Assembly (NCBI GenBank): GCA_934215405.1
Contig: CAKPZU010000019.1
Span: forward strand, 1 to 22,577
DNA length: 22,577 nt
Direction: 5' to 3'
DNA from: an uncultured Bacilli bacterium
Lineage (GTDB): Bacteria > Bacillota_I > Bacilli_A > RFN20 > CAG-631
Below, one piece after another: positions 8,786 to 16,369 of the stretch. The notes under the pieces are model-generated. The model was given only the letters and a program-made list of their open reading frames with translations. It was not told the origin of the DNA and did no database searches. Positions within the stretch are counted from its first letter, which is position 1. Each line of letters opens with the position of its first letter. The position numbers and the translations under genes were made by a program.

Positions 8786-10939
8786 ATGAAGAAAGTATAT
8801 GAATTAGAGTTCTATGGAAGAACTTTAAAAGTGGAAGTTGGAGAACTTGCCAAACAAGCTAATGGAGCTGTTTTAGTACGTTATGATGATACAGTTATTT
8901 TATCAACAGCATGCTGTGCAAAAGAAGCAAAAACTGGAATTGACTTTTTCCCATTAACTGTAACATTTGAAGAAAAGCTATATTCAGTTGGAAAGATCCC
9001 AGGCTCATTTTTACGCCGTGAGGGAAGACCTAGTGAGCATGCTATATTAACAGCACGTATTATTGATAGACCAATTAGACCATTATTTGATGAAAACTTT
9101 AGAAATGAAGTTCAAATCGTTAACTATGCACTATCTGTTAATCCAGATGTTACACCTGAAATGACAGCATTATTTGGTTCATCATTGGCATTATGTATTT
9201 CTGATATTCCATTTTCAACACCAGTAGCTGGTGTTAAGGTTGGTTATGTAGATGGTAAATTTATTACTAACCCAACAAGAGAAGAAATGGAAAAATCATT
9301 AATTGATTTAACTGTTGCTGGAACTAAAGAAGCTATTAACATGGTTGAGGCTGGTTCAAAAGAAGTAAGCGAAGACTTAATGCTTGAAGCATTAATGTAT
9401 GGACATGAACAAATAAAAAAACTAGTTGAATTTGAAGAAAAAATCATTGCTGAAATTGGTAAAGAAAAGATGGTTGTTGAATTATTCAAGGTTGATGAAG
9501 CTATTCAACAAGAAGTATTTGCTAAGTGTAAGGATGATTTAGTAAAAGCTTGTAGAATTGAAGGAAAACTAGCTAGATATAATAAGATTGATGAATTAAC
9601 ACAAGCTGTAATTGATGAATATGAAGCTAAAGAATATGAAAGTGATGAACAACATGATTATGTAATGCATCAAGTTGAAACAATCACTCACGATATCGTA
9701 AAAGATGAAGTAAGAAGATTAATTTCTGTTGATAAAATTAGACCTGATGGTAGAAAGCTTGATGAAATTAGACCTCTTAATTCACAAGTTGATATTTTAC
9801 CAAGAGTACATGGCTCAGCTTTATTTACACGTGGTGAAACACAAGTATTATCAATTACTACACTTGGAGCATTAGGTGATCAACAAATTTTAGATAATCT
9901 AAATCCTGATGAAGAATTAAAGAGATTTATGCATCATTATAATTTCCCACCATTTTCAGTTGGTGAGGTTGGTAAAATGGGAAATCCTGGAAGACGTGAA
10001 ATCGGTCATGGAGCATTAGGTGAAAGATCACTTCTTCAAGTTATGCCAAGTGAAGAAGAATTCCCATATACTGTACGTGTAGTATCTGAGGTATTAGAAT
10101 CAAATGGTTCTTCATCTCAAGCTTCAATTTGTGCAGCAACAATGTCATTAATGGCTGCTGGTGTACCAATTAAACGTCCAGTTGCTGGTGTTGCAATGGG
10201 ATTAATTTCAACTGGTGATTTAAATGATCCAAATTGCCCTTATACAATTTTAACTGATATTCAAGGTCAAGAAGACCATTATGGTGATATGGACTTTAAA
10301 GTATCTGGTACTACAAAGGGTATTACTGCTTTACAAATGGATATTAAAATTAAAGGTATTACAAGAAATATCTTTAAGGAAGCTTTAGCTCAAGCTCATA
10401 AGGGTAGAATGGAAATTCTAGATAACATGATGGGAGCTATTAGTGAGGTTAGACCTGATGTATCAAAATATGCTCCAAAGCAAGATAGCTTTGATATCAA
10501 TCCTGATAAAATCCGTGATGTTATCGGTCAAGGTGGTAAAACAATTAATGAAATTATTGCTCAATGTGATAATGTTAAAATTGATATTTCTGATGAAGGA
10601 AGAGTTGTTATTTACCATCAAGATAGAGAAGCAATTAATAAAGCAAAAGATATTATTTTAGGTATTACTAAGGAAGCTAAAGTTGGAGAAATTTATACAG
10701 GTAAGGTTGTAAGAATTGAATCATTTGGTGCTTTTGTGAACCTATTTAAGGGTTGCGATGGCTTACTTCACGTTTCAAAGATTTCTCATGAAAGAGTAAA
10801 TCATCCAAAGGATGTTTTAAAAATTGGTGATGAAGTAAAAGTAATTGTTACTGAAATCGATGATAAGGGTCGTGTAAATGTTTCAATGAAGGATTTACTT
10901 CCTCGCCCTGAAAAGAAAGAAAAAGAAGTTAAAGGATAA
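8786..10939 (+). CDS. pnp: Polynucleotide phosphorylase
   Basis: A 3'-5' exoribonuclease using phosphate to release nucleoside diphosphates from RNA; part of mRNA turnover in the cytoplasm, working as a trimer. 717 residues, normal length. Domains in order: first RNase PH-like core (~1-220; FFPLTVTFEEK, SFLRREGRPSE, RIIDRPIRPLF), a helical linker, second RNase PH-like core (~315-545; GALGERSLL, SNGSSSQASICA), KH domain (~560-615; IRDVIGQGGKTI) and S1 domain (~633-705; GEIYTGKVVRIESFGAFV). The catalytic stretch IQGQEDHYGDMDFK keeps the acidic residues and lysine known from the E. coli enzyme (D497, D503, K505 here). AAAGGAG lies 5 bases before the ATG. rpsO, often found before pnp, is not adjacent here. 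A terminator follows. Confidence 0.97.
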   Translation: MKKVYELEFYGRTLKVEVGELAKQANGAVLVRYDDTVILSTACCAKEAKTGIDFFPLTVTFEEKLYSVGKIPGSFLRREGRPSEHAILTARIIDRPIRPLFDENFRNEVQIVNYALSVNPDVTPEMTALFGSSLALCISDIPFSTPVAGVKVGYVDGKFITNPTREEMEKSLIDLTVAGTKEAINMVEAGSKEVSEDLMLEALMYGHEQIKKLVEFEEKIIAEIGKEKMVVELFKVDEAIQQEVFAKCKDDLVKACRIEGKLARYNKIDELTQAVIDEYEAKEYESDEQHDYVMHQVETITHDIVKDEVRRLISVDKIRPDGRKLDEIRPLNSQVDILPRVHGSALFTRGETQVLSITTLGALGDQQILDNLNPDEELKRFMHHYNFPPFSVGEVGKMGNPGRREIGHGALGERSLLQVMPSEEEFPYTVRVVSEVLESNGSSSQASICAATMSLMAAGVPIKRPVAGVAMGLISTGDLNDPNCPYTILTDIQGQEDHYGDMDFKVSGTTKGITALQMDIKIKGITRNIFKEALAQAHKGRMEILDNMMGAISEVRPDVSKYAPKQDSFDINPDKIRDVIGQGGKTINEIIAQCDNVKIDISDEGRVVIYHQDREAINKAKDIILGITKEAKVGEIYTGKVVRIESFGAFVNLFKGCDGLLHVSKISHERVNHPKDVLKIGDEVKVIVTEIDDKGRVNVSMKDLLPRPEKKEKEVKG

Positions 10940-10944
10940 AAAAT

Positions 10945-10968
10945 AAGAGTCACTATTGTGGCTCTTTT
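10945..10968 (+). terminator. Intrinsic terminator after pnp
   Basis: AAGAGTCAC (10945-10953) pairs with GTGGCTCTT (10958-10966), 9 pairs with one G-U and a TATT loop, ending in TTTT. It stands just before the ribosome site of the next gene, so that gene either depends on read-through or has a promoter inside pnp; none is visible in the 20 bases between. Confidence 0.75.
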
Positions 10969-10988
10969 GCTTAAAGGAGCTAATATAT

Positions 10989-11894
10989 ATGATAAAAGAA
11001 AAAAGCTGTGGAGCAGTTTCATATATAATAAAAGATGGAGTCTATTATTTTTTAATTGAGAGAATGAAACAAGGTCATTTTTCTCTTCCAAAAGGCCATG
11101 TTGAAAATAATGAGAGTGAAGTAGAAACTGCAATTCGTGAAATAAAAGAAGAAACAAATTTAGAAGTAATTATTGACACTTCCTTTAGAGAAACTATTTC
11201 TTATAGCCCTTATAAGGATTGTATAAAGGATGTTATATTCTTTGTTGGTAAAATAACTAGTAATGATATTAAATGTCAAGAGGCTGAAGTAAGTAATATT
11301 AGCTTTTTACCCTTTGATGAGGCCTATAAAATATTAACCTATAAGGAAGATAAAAACGTTTTATTAAAGGCTTATTTATATTTATTAAAAAATAATAAGA
11401 AAAAATATATAATAATTGGTTGTCCAGGTAGTGGAAAATCTTATTTTTCAAAATATTTAACAAAATATACTAATATACCTTTATATCATTTAGATATGCT
11501 TTATTGGTATGATAATTATAAGCCTATTAGTAATGAAATGCTACTTAAAAAAGAAAATGAAATAATGAAAAATGATAGCTATATTATTGATGGCCATTTC
11601 CAAAACACCTTAGAAAATAGAATAAAAAATGCAGAAGTAGTAGTATTCTTTAGCCTTCCTTCTAAAACATGTATAAATGGTGTTAAACATCGAATAAAAT
11701 CAAATGAAATAAGAGATGATATTCCTATTACTTGTAAGGAAGAGGAAATATCAGATAAATTCATGTATTGTATGAAGCACTTTAAGCAAAAATTTTATAA
11801 AGATATAAGAAAATGGCTAAAAGAAAATAATTGTAATGTTTTAACAATTAATACTAAAAAAATGCAAAATGAAATAATTAATTATATAAAATAA
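10989..11894 (+). CDS. Two-domain protein: Nudix (Ap4A-hydrolase-like) fused to an adenylate-kinase/FlaR-like P-loop domain
   Basis: 301 residues. The N-terminal half (1-~133) is a Nudix hydrolase of the diadenosine-tetraphosphatase type: SCGAV near the start, FSLPKGHVE, and a full Nudix box G36-x5-E42-x7-R50-E51-I-x-E54-E55-x-x-L58, with Asn57 in place of the usual Gly. The C-terminal half (~138-301) is a P-loop kinase-like domain with Walker A G144-CPGSG-K150-S, YHLDMLYW (~166-173) and YIIDGHF (~198-204), the pattern of the small kinases annotated as DNA topology modulation protein FlaR or adenylate kinase-like. The joint function is unknown; a link between dinucleoside polyphosphate cleavage and nucleotide phosphorylation is inference. 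The start is the ATG at 10989, with AAAGGAG (10973-10979) 9 bases before it; an in-frame TTG at 10956 lies inside the terminator and has no ribosome site. Confidence 0.8.
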   Translation: MIKEKSCGAVSYIIKDGVYYFLIERMKQGHFSLPKGHVENNESEVETAIREIKEETNLEVIIDTSFRETISYSPYKDCIKDVIFFVGKITSNDIKCQEAEVSNISFLPFDEAYKILTYKEDKNVLLKAYLYLLKNNKKKYIIIGCPGSGKSYFSKYLTKYTNIPLYHLDMLYWYDNYKPISNEMLLKKENEIMKNDSYIIDGHFQNTLENRIKNAEVVVFFSLPSKTCINGVKHRIKSNEIRDDIPITCKEEEISDKFMYCMKHFKQKFYKDIRKWLKENNCNVLTINTKKMQNEIINYIK

Positions 11895-11898
11895 TAAT

Positions 11899-11936
11899 AA
11901 AAGTAGTAGATGAATTAAATGGCATCTACTACTTTT
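11899..11936. terminator. Bidirectional terminator between the Nudix/kinase gene and fakA
   Basis: AAAAGTAGTAGATG (11899-11912) and CATCTACTACTTTT (11923-11936) form a perfect 14-bp stem with a 10-base loop and T tails on both strands, placed between converging genes. Confidence 0.9.
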
Positions 11937-11946
11937 GTATAAATTT

Positions 11947-13596
11947 TTATTCAATTGCTAAAATAAAACTATAAATATCTTGGTTTCCTTCAATTGCTCC
12001 AAATTCAATAAATGGATATGTTTCCTTTAAATATGAAATAATTGTGTCTCTTTCATAATCACTAACATCATTACCATAAATAATAGTTGCAACCTCTTTA
12101 TCGTTAATGTTTTCAACATTTTCAAATAGTTTTTTAACAATATTAATTTTATCATCACAGGCAGCAACGATTTTGCCATCAACTAAGGCCATATAATCGC
12201 CTTTAGTAATAATAACATCATCAATTTTGCTATCTCTAATTGAATAAGTAACAGCGCCAGCTGTAACATTATCAATTGTTTGTTGAAGAGATGAAATAAT
12301 TTCATTAATATCATCGCTTGAATAATCAAGCATTGTTAAAGCTGAATAGCAAGTAGCAATTGATTTTGTTGGAATTACAATAACCTTAGCATCATTATAG
12401 TTTTCTGCAGCTTGACGGGCAGCCATAATAATATTACTATTATTAGGAAAAACAATAATATATTCAGCATCAAGCTTTTTAAAGGCTTCGATAAAGTCAT
12501 TACTTGATGGATTCATAGTTTGACCACCACTAACAATAATATCACAGCCCATTTCTTTAAAGATACTATCAATGCCTTTACCATTTGAAACAGCAACAAC
12601 AGCATATTTTTGATGAACTTTTTCTTCCTTTATAGCTTGATGTTCTTCTAAGCTTGAATGCTGTACTGACATATTTTCCATCTTAAAAGTAACATATTCA
12701 CCAAATTGTTGGCAAAATTCAATTACCTTACCTGGAGTAAATGTATGAACATGGACTTTAACAATGTCTTCATCTTTAAAAGCAACTATTGAATTTCCAA
12801 GTGTTTCTAAAAAGTCAGTGATAATTTTTAAATCAAAGCTTTTAACATCAACCTTACTATTTTGAAGCTGTAAAATAAATTCTGTACAGTATCCAAATTC
12901 TAAAACGCTATCAGCATTAAAGCCATTAGTATTAATGACTTTATTTTCTTTTTCATATTCTTCTTGAGCTTTTAAAATATCACCATCTAAGGCTTTAATC
13001 ATACCTTCAATAATTCTATTATAGCCAGCGCCACCAGAATCAATAACGCCAGCTTCCTTTAAAACTGGAAGTAATTCAGGAGTTCTATCAAGTGAGGCAT
13101 GAGCTTCTTTTATAAAGCATTTAAAGAAATCCTCAATGCTAGTAAAATTATTTTCATCTTTTAAAGCTACTTCTGTTGATTCTCTCATAACAGTAAGCAT
13201 TGTACCTTCAGTTGGCTTTTGAACTACTTTGTATGATTGCTTTACACCTTCATTAAAAGCATTTGTTAATTCTTTAGCATCAACCTTAGCTTTACCATCA
13301 AGGCCATTTGATAGGCCCTTAAAGAATTGTGATAAAATAACACCAGAATTTCCTCTTGCTGACATAGTCATAGCACGAGCTAGCTTTTTAGAAATTTCAC
13401 CAATTGAAGATTCATTATCATTAATAATAGCTTTAACTCCACCTTCAATAGTCATTTTCATATTAGTTCCAGTATCACCATCAGGTACTGGAAAAACATT
13501 TAAATCATTAATACGATCAATATCATTTATTAAATTTTGGCAGCCATTGGCAACAAGTGTTTTAAAAAGGCTACCATCTAAATAAGTCGTTGACAT
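11947..13596 (-). CDS. fakA: Fatty acid kinase catalytic subunit FakA (DhaL/DAK2-domain, YloV family)
   Basis: An ATP-dependent kinase that phosphorylates a fatty acid held by FakB; the acyl phosphate feeds phospholipid synthesis in many Firmicutes. 549 residues, equal to the family length. The N-terminal DhaL/DAK2 nucleotide domain (~1-200) shows LNVFPVPDGDTGTNM with the Mg-binding aspartates (D39, D41) and MSARGNSGVILSQFF. The rest is the DAK1-like/FakB-interacting part, with FGYCTEFIL (~227-235), VKVHVHTFTPG (~274-284) and the terminal region. It lies 11 bases downstream of fakB with AAGGTG in the gap as ribosome site, so the two are co-transcribed. The neighbouring carrier gene supports the FakA assignment over a dihydroxyacetone kinase. 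Confidence 0.9.
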   Translation of the reverse strand: MSTTYLDGSLFKTLVANGCQNLINDIDRINDLNVFPVPDGDTGTNMKMTIEGGVKAIINDNESSIGEISKKLARAMTMSARGNSGVILSQFFKGLSNGLDGKAKVDAKELTNAFNEGVKQSYKVVQKPTEGTMLTVMRESTEVALKDENNFTSIEDFFKCFIKEAHASLDRTPELLPVLKEAGVIDSGGAGYNRIIEGMIKALDGDILKAQEEYEKENKVINTNGFNADSVLEFGYCTEFILQLQNSKVDVKSFDLKIITDFLETLGNSIVAFKDEDIVKVHVHTFTPGKVIEFCQQFGEYVTFKMENMSVQHSSLEEHQAIKEEKVHQKYAVVAVSNGKGIDSIFKEMGCDIIVSGGQTMNPSSNDFIEAFKKLDAEYIIVFPNNSNIIMAARQAAENYNDAKVIVIPTKSIATCYSALTMLDYSSDDINEIISSLQQTIDNVTAGAVTYSIRDSKIDDVIITKGDYMALVDGKIVAACDDKINIVKKLFENVENINDKEVATIIYGNDVSDYERDTIISYLKETYPFIEFGAIEGNQDIYSFILAIE

Positions 13597-13607
13597 AATA
13601 CACCTTA

Positions 13608-14513
13608 TTAATTACCAACTACAGTAACTTTTTTACCTTTCGCATATACACCAATTGTTCCAGGTCCTGTTGAAACACCAATAATTGGTCCCATGAATTC
13701 AACACAAACCTCCTTAGGATTAACTTCTTTAATAATTAAGTCCTTAACAAAATTAGCATCCTCAAGGCAATCAGCATGAACAACATATACTGTTTGATTT
13801 TCAGGCTCAACAATTACTTCCTTTAACATATTAACTAATTCAATTAGTGAATTTTTTCTACCTTTTATTTTTTTAACAGCAAAGTTTTGACCAGCAGCAT
13901 CTGAAATAATCATTGGCTTAACACCAAAGATATTACCAAAGAAGGCAGCTGAAGCTTTAACTCTTCCAGCTTTCTTTAAATAATCTAATGTTTCAACAGT
14001 TGCTACTTGATTATAGCATAATTTATTTTCTTCAAGATATGCAGCAACCTCTTGAATAGTTTTTCCTTCTTTTTTCATATTTGCTGCATCAAGAGCCATT
14101 GTACCTTGACCTAAGCATGAGCATAATGAGTCAACACAAATAATAGTAGCATTTGGATATTTAGCTAATAATTCATCCTTAACAATTAAAGAATAATTAA
14201 ATGAGCCAGATAAAGCGCTTGAGCAAGCAATATATAAAATATCTTTATCTTCTTTTAATATTTTTTCAAATACAGTAGTAAACTCAGTTTGTGAAACTTG
14301 AGTTGTTTTCATATTTAAACCATTTCTTTGCCAATCATTTAATTCTTTATTTGTATATAAGTCCCAATCAAGTGAAGCAGGTATCTCAACATCACCTGTT
14401 TTTTCTTTTTTCACAACGCCCATTTTAACATATTCAATGTTGTTTTTATTTCTTAACTCTTTACTTAAGTCAGAGCAAGAGTCAACAACAATAACATAAT
14501 CTCTTGTTTTCAT
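13608..14513 (-). CDS. fakB: DegV-family fatty-acid-binding protein (FakB)
   Basis: The carrier that buries one fatty acid and presents its carboxylate to FakA. 301 residues, slightly above the usual ~280-290. DegV features: VDSCSDL (10-16), TTQVSQTEF (71-79, the T-x-S ligand loop), SSALSGSFN (98-106), YLKKAGRVK (178-186, with the conserved R184) and FMGPIIGVSTGPGTIGVY (273-290). In the last motif many family members have His (G-x-H-T-G), which from memory helps hold the fatty-acid carboxylate; here the position is Ser281. GGGAG lies 8 bases before the ATG. It is first gene of the fakB-fakA unit, with its own promoter facing that of the TetR gene. Lipid specificity cannot be told from the sequence. 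Confidence 0.88.
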   Translation of the reverse strand: MKTRDYVIVVDSCSDLSKELRNKNNIEYVKMGVVKKEKTGDVEIPASLDWDLYTNKELNDWQRNGLNMKTTQVSQTEFTTVFEKILKEDKDILYIACSSALSGSFNYSLIVKDELLAKYPNATIICVDSLCSCLGQGTMALDAANMKKEGKTIQEVAAYLEENKLCYNQVATVETLDYLKKAGRVKASAAFFGNIFGVKPMIISDAAGQNFAVKKIKGRKNSLIELVNMLKEVIVEPENQTVYVVHADCLEDANFVKDLIIKEVNPKEVCVEFMGPIIGVSTGPGTIGVYAKGKKVTVVGN

Positions 14514-14531
14514 ATTTTTTCTCCCATTTAT

Positions 14532-14549
14532 TTATCTATATATAGATAA
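14532..14549. promoter_or_regulatory. Perfect 18-bp palindrome in the fakB leader
   Basis: TTATCTATATATAGATAA is a perfect inverted repeat with no loop, more like a dimer binding site than a hairpin. It lies about 8 to 25 bases downstream of the predicted fakB transcript start and directly upstream of the -35 box of the opposite TetR promoter. Role as an operator is inferred. Confidence 0.5.
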
Positions 14550-14551
14550 TC

Positions 14552-14580
14552 TTGACAATTAGTATTTTAGCATATAAAAT
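14552..14580 (+). promoter_or_regulatory. Promoter of the TetR-type regulator
   Basis: A perfect TTGACA (14552-14557), a 17-base spacer, and TAAAAT (14575-14580). Transcript start would be near 14587. It overlaps the oppositely directed fakB promoter almost completely. Confidence 0.7.
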
Positions 14581-14591
14581 AGCAATTACAA
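14564..14591 (-). promoter_or_regulatory. Promoter of fakB-fakA
   Basis: On the minus strand, TTGTAA (14591-14586) is followed after 16 bases by TAAAAT (14569-14564), preceded by TGC, making an extended -10. Transcript start would be near 14557. Confidence 0.65.
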
Positions 14592-14596
14592 TAAAC

Positions 14597-14622
14597 AATT
14601 AAACGACATTTGTCGCTTAATT
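14597..14622. promoter_or_regulatory. 26-bp imperfect palindrome, candidate TetR operator
   Basis: Half-sites AATTAAaCGACA and TGTCGcTTAATT are arranged symmetrically around TT; 11 of 13 positions pair. Size and symmetry suit a TetR-family dimer or pair of dimers. It sits about 10 to 35 bases after the predicted start of the TetR transcript and just upstream of the fakB -35, so occupation could repress the regulator and affect fakBA. Binding is inferred from position. Confidence 0.55.
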
Positions 14623-14652
14623 ACCATGCGTGTATTGATTGGGGGCAAAATA

Positions 14653-15237
14653 ATGGCAAAAAAAGAAGATTTAAGGGTTATAAAAACAAAAAATAGCTTA
14701 AAAAAAGCATTAATCGATTTAACAAATGAAAAAGGCTTTGATAATGTTAGTGTTATTGATATAGTAAATAAAGCTAATGTTAATAGAAACACATTTTATT
14801 TACATTATGAAAATAAAGAGGATTTAATAAAAAAAATAATTTTAGAAATATCAATTAATATTGAAAAGAAATTAAAGGCCACAACATATTTGAAGAAGAC
14901 ACCATTATATAGTATTGGAGAAGTCCATATTAGATGGTATTTTAGAAATTTACTTATGCTAATTGAGCCAAATATCCCTCTCCTTAAAACTATTATGCTT
15001 GATAATTCTTTAAATGGCTATGTAAATGAATTGTTCTCTTTATTAAAGAATCAATTATCTGATTTATTAATGATTAAAAATCCTCGCTCTAATTTGATTT
15101 TTGAATACACATTTTCAGGAATGGTAGGTTTAACAACTCAATGGATTTTATATTCACCAACTACTTTAAATGAAACAACTAAGATACTTGCAAGTCTTGC
15201 CTATACAAGTTTAAGACAATTCGTTGAAATAAACTAA
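14653..15237 (+). CDS. TetR/AcrR-family transcriptional regulator
   Basis: 194 residues, typical length. The N-terminal DNA-binding domain (~8-57) has the TetR pattern: TKNSLKKALIDLTNEKGFDNVSV, then the helix-turn-helix DIVNKANVNRNTFYLHYENKEDLI. The C-terminal ligand domain (~75-194) is not specific enough to name the ligand; overall style resembles DhaS-like regulators. The start is the ATG at 14653: GGGGG (14641-14645) lies 7 bases before it, and the product then begins MAKKEDLR. An in-frame ATG at 14626 is possible but has no ribosome site. It is divergent from fakB-fakA with overlapping promoters and two palindromes, so control of that operon, perhaps by a lipid or acyl ligand, is likely but inferred. 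Confidence 0.85.
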   Translation: MAKKEDLRVIKTKNSLKKALIDLTNEKGFDNVSVIDIVNKANVNRNTFYLHYENKEDLIKKIILEISINIEKKLKATTYLKKTPLYSIGEVHIRWYFRNLLMLIEPNIPLLKTIMLDNSLNGYVNELFSLLKNQLSDLLMIKNPRSNLIFEYTFSGMVGLTTQWILYSPTTLNETTKILASLAYTSLRQFVEIN

Positions 15238-15242
15238 TAATT

Positions 15243-15269
15243 GTTACATTTTTTTTACAATCATTTACA
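15243..15269 (+). promoter_or_regulatory. Candidate Pho box upstream of pstS
   Basis: Three direct repeats GTTACA (15243-15248), TTTACA (15254-15259) and TTTACA (15264-15269) are spaced 11 and 10 bases apart. This is the arrangement known for PhoP sites in Bacillus (TT(A/T/C)ACA with ~5-base gaps). It precedes the operon that encodes PhoP itself, suggesting autoregulation under phosphate starvation. Confidence 0.7.
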
Positions 15270-15292
15270 AAACAATGGTGTATTGTCCTTTC

Positions 15293-15318
15293 TTACACTC
15301 CTATAATTTTTAGTGTAA
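15293..15318 (+). promoter_or_regulatory. -10 region of the pstS promoter inside an inverted repeat
   Basis: TATAAT (15302-15307) has no recognisable -35 at the right distance, typical of an activator-dependent promoter with the Pho box upstream. TTACAC (15293-15298) and GTGTAA (15313-15318) form an inverted repeat around the -10; its meaning is unknown. The ribosome site AAGGAG is at 15325-15330. Confidence 0.5.
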
Positions 15319-15338
15319 AAATAAAAGGAGAAAGAAAA

Positions 15339-16313
15339 ATGAAAACTATTTTTAAAAGATTAATAGTGGCAGGAATAGGAGTATTCCTAATTGGAGGAGT
15401 ATCTTGTAATAACAATAATACTAAAGATACATTTGATTTAAATAAGAAGGTAATTGCTTATACTAGAGATACCTCAAGTGGTACAAGAGATGGCTTCTTT
15501 ACAGCAATTGGCTTTAGCGAAGCAAAAGAGGATAATAGTCCATTAGCTAACCATGTTGAAGCAAAGGATAACTCAAACATGATAAGCCTTGTAAATAATG
15601 ATATGTATGGAATTGGTTATATCTCATTAGCCTCAGTTAAAGATTCATCTTTAAAGGCTTTAAGTTATGAAGGCGTTGCACCAAGTGAGGAAAATGTTGT
15701 AAATGGCAGTTATACATTATCTCGTAACTTTAATTATATTATTAGAAATGAAAGTGATTGTAGTGAAACAGAATGGTTATTAATTAATGGTTTCTTAGCA
15801 TTTATGAATAGCCAAGAAGGCTTAGCTATTATTAAATCAAACGATGGAATATTAACAAGCTCAATCGGTAGTGCTAAAAAATGGAGTGACATTTTAAATG
15901 AAAATGCTGCTTTAAAAGCATTATGTGAAGATAAAAATGCTAGTAAGGTAACAATTAATTTAGGTGGTTCAACATCTGTTAAAAAAATTGCTGAAGCCTT
16001 AAGTAAAGCTTTTTCAAATTTATGCAGCGCCTTTGAACCATTACATAATCATACAGGATCTAGTGATGCTTATAAAGGAACACAAGGCTCACAAAAGGAT
16101 AATGCCGCCAATAAATTACATATTGGCTTCTTATCAAGAGAGTTAAAAACTGATGGAAGTGAAAATGCTAAAGAAAATACCAGTGGCTTAATTTGCAAGG
16201 ATGGTATAGTTGCTGTAGTTAATAGTAAAAATACAACTCTTGAAAATATAACAGCTGCTAAGTTAAAAATGATTTATCAAACTGGTGCAAACTGGAGCGA
16301 TGTTGTTGCTTAA
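15339..16313 (+). CDS. pstS: Phosphate-binding lipoprotein PstS, circularly permuted
   Basis: Extracellular phosphate receptor of the Pst ABC importer. 324 residues; signal peptide with lipobox G-V-S-C (Cys23) followed by NNNN. The half order is reversed. First come segments normally in the C-terminal half: IAYTRDTSSGTRDGF (39-53) with the phosphate-loop residues R43, S47, G48 and T49 at the spacing of E. coli R135/S139/G140/T141, then YGIGYISL (90-97), APSEENVVNGSYTLSR (114-129) and a helical FLAFMNSQEG segment. After a linker (~171-203) come segments normally N-terminal: VTINLGGSTSVKKIAEAL (204-221), HTGSSDAYKG (238-247), IGFLSRELK (262-270), GIVAVVNSKN (289-298) and LKMIYQTGANWSDV (309-322), where the protein ends. 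Each half occurs once. AAGGAG lies 8 bases before the ATG. It heads the pst operon; a terminator follows. Confidence 0.88.
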   Translation: MKTIFKRLIVAGIGVFLIGGVSCNNNNTKDTFDLNKKVIAYTRDTSSGTRDGFFTAIGFSEAKEDNSPLANHVEAKDNSNMISLVNNDMYGIGYISLASVKDSSLKALSYEGVAPSEENVVNGSYTLSRNFNYIIRNESDCSETEWLLINGFLAFMNSQEGLAIIKSNDGILTSSIGSAKKWSDILNENAALKALCEDKNASKVTINLGGSTSVKKIAEALSKAFSNLCSAFEPLHNHTGSSDAYKGTQGSQKDNAANKLHIGFLSRELKTDGSENAKENTSGLICKDGIVAVVNSKNTTLENITAAKLKMIYQTGANWSDVVA

Positions 16314-16329
16314 TAAAAAATAAGTTATT

Positions 16330-16350
16330 AATAGGCTTATGCCTATTTTT
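16330..16350 (+). terminator. Terminator/attenuator between pstS and pstC
   Basis: AATAGGC (16330-16336) pairs with GCCTATT (16341-16347) around a TTAT loop, followed by T residues. Partial read-through would give more pstS mRNA than pstCAB mRNA, as suits a binding protein. No separate pstC promoter is evident in the 19 bases left. Confidence 0.75.
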
Positions 16351-16369
16351 AGCGTTTAAGGAATATTTT

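Noticed and set aside
8986..9100. Possible mobile element or integration scar anywhere in the window
   Set aside because: No transposase, integrase, terminal inverted repeats, target duplications or tRNA gene were found in any part; all genes away from the surface proteins are housekeeping-like.
10801..11157. Reverse-strand frame across the pnp end and Nudix start
   Set aside because: It crosses the pnp terminator and overlaps two conserved genes; Phe/Leu-rich as expected from antisense of Lys/Glu-rich coding DNA.
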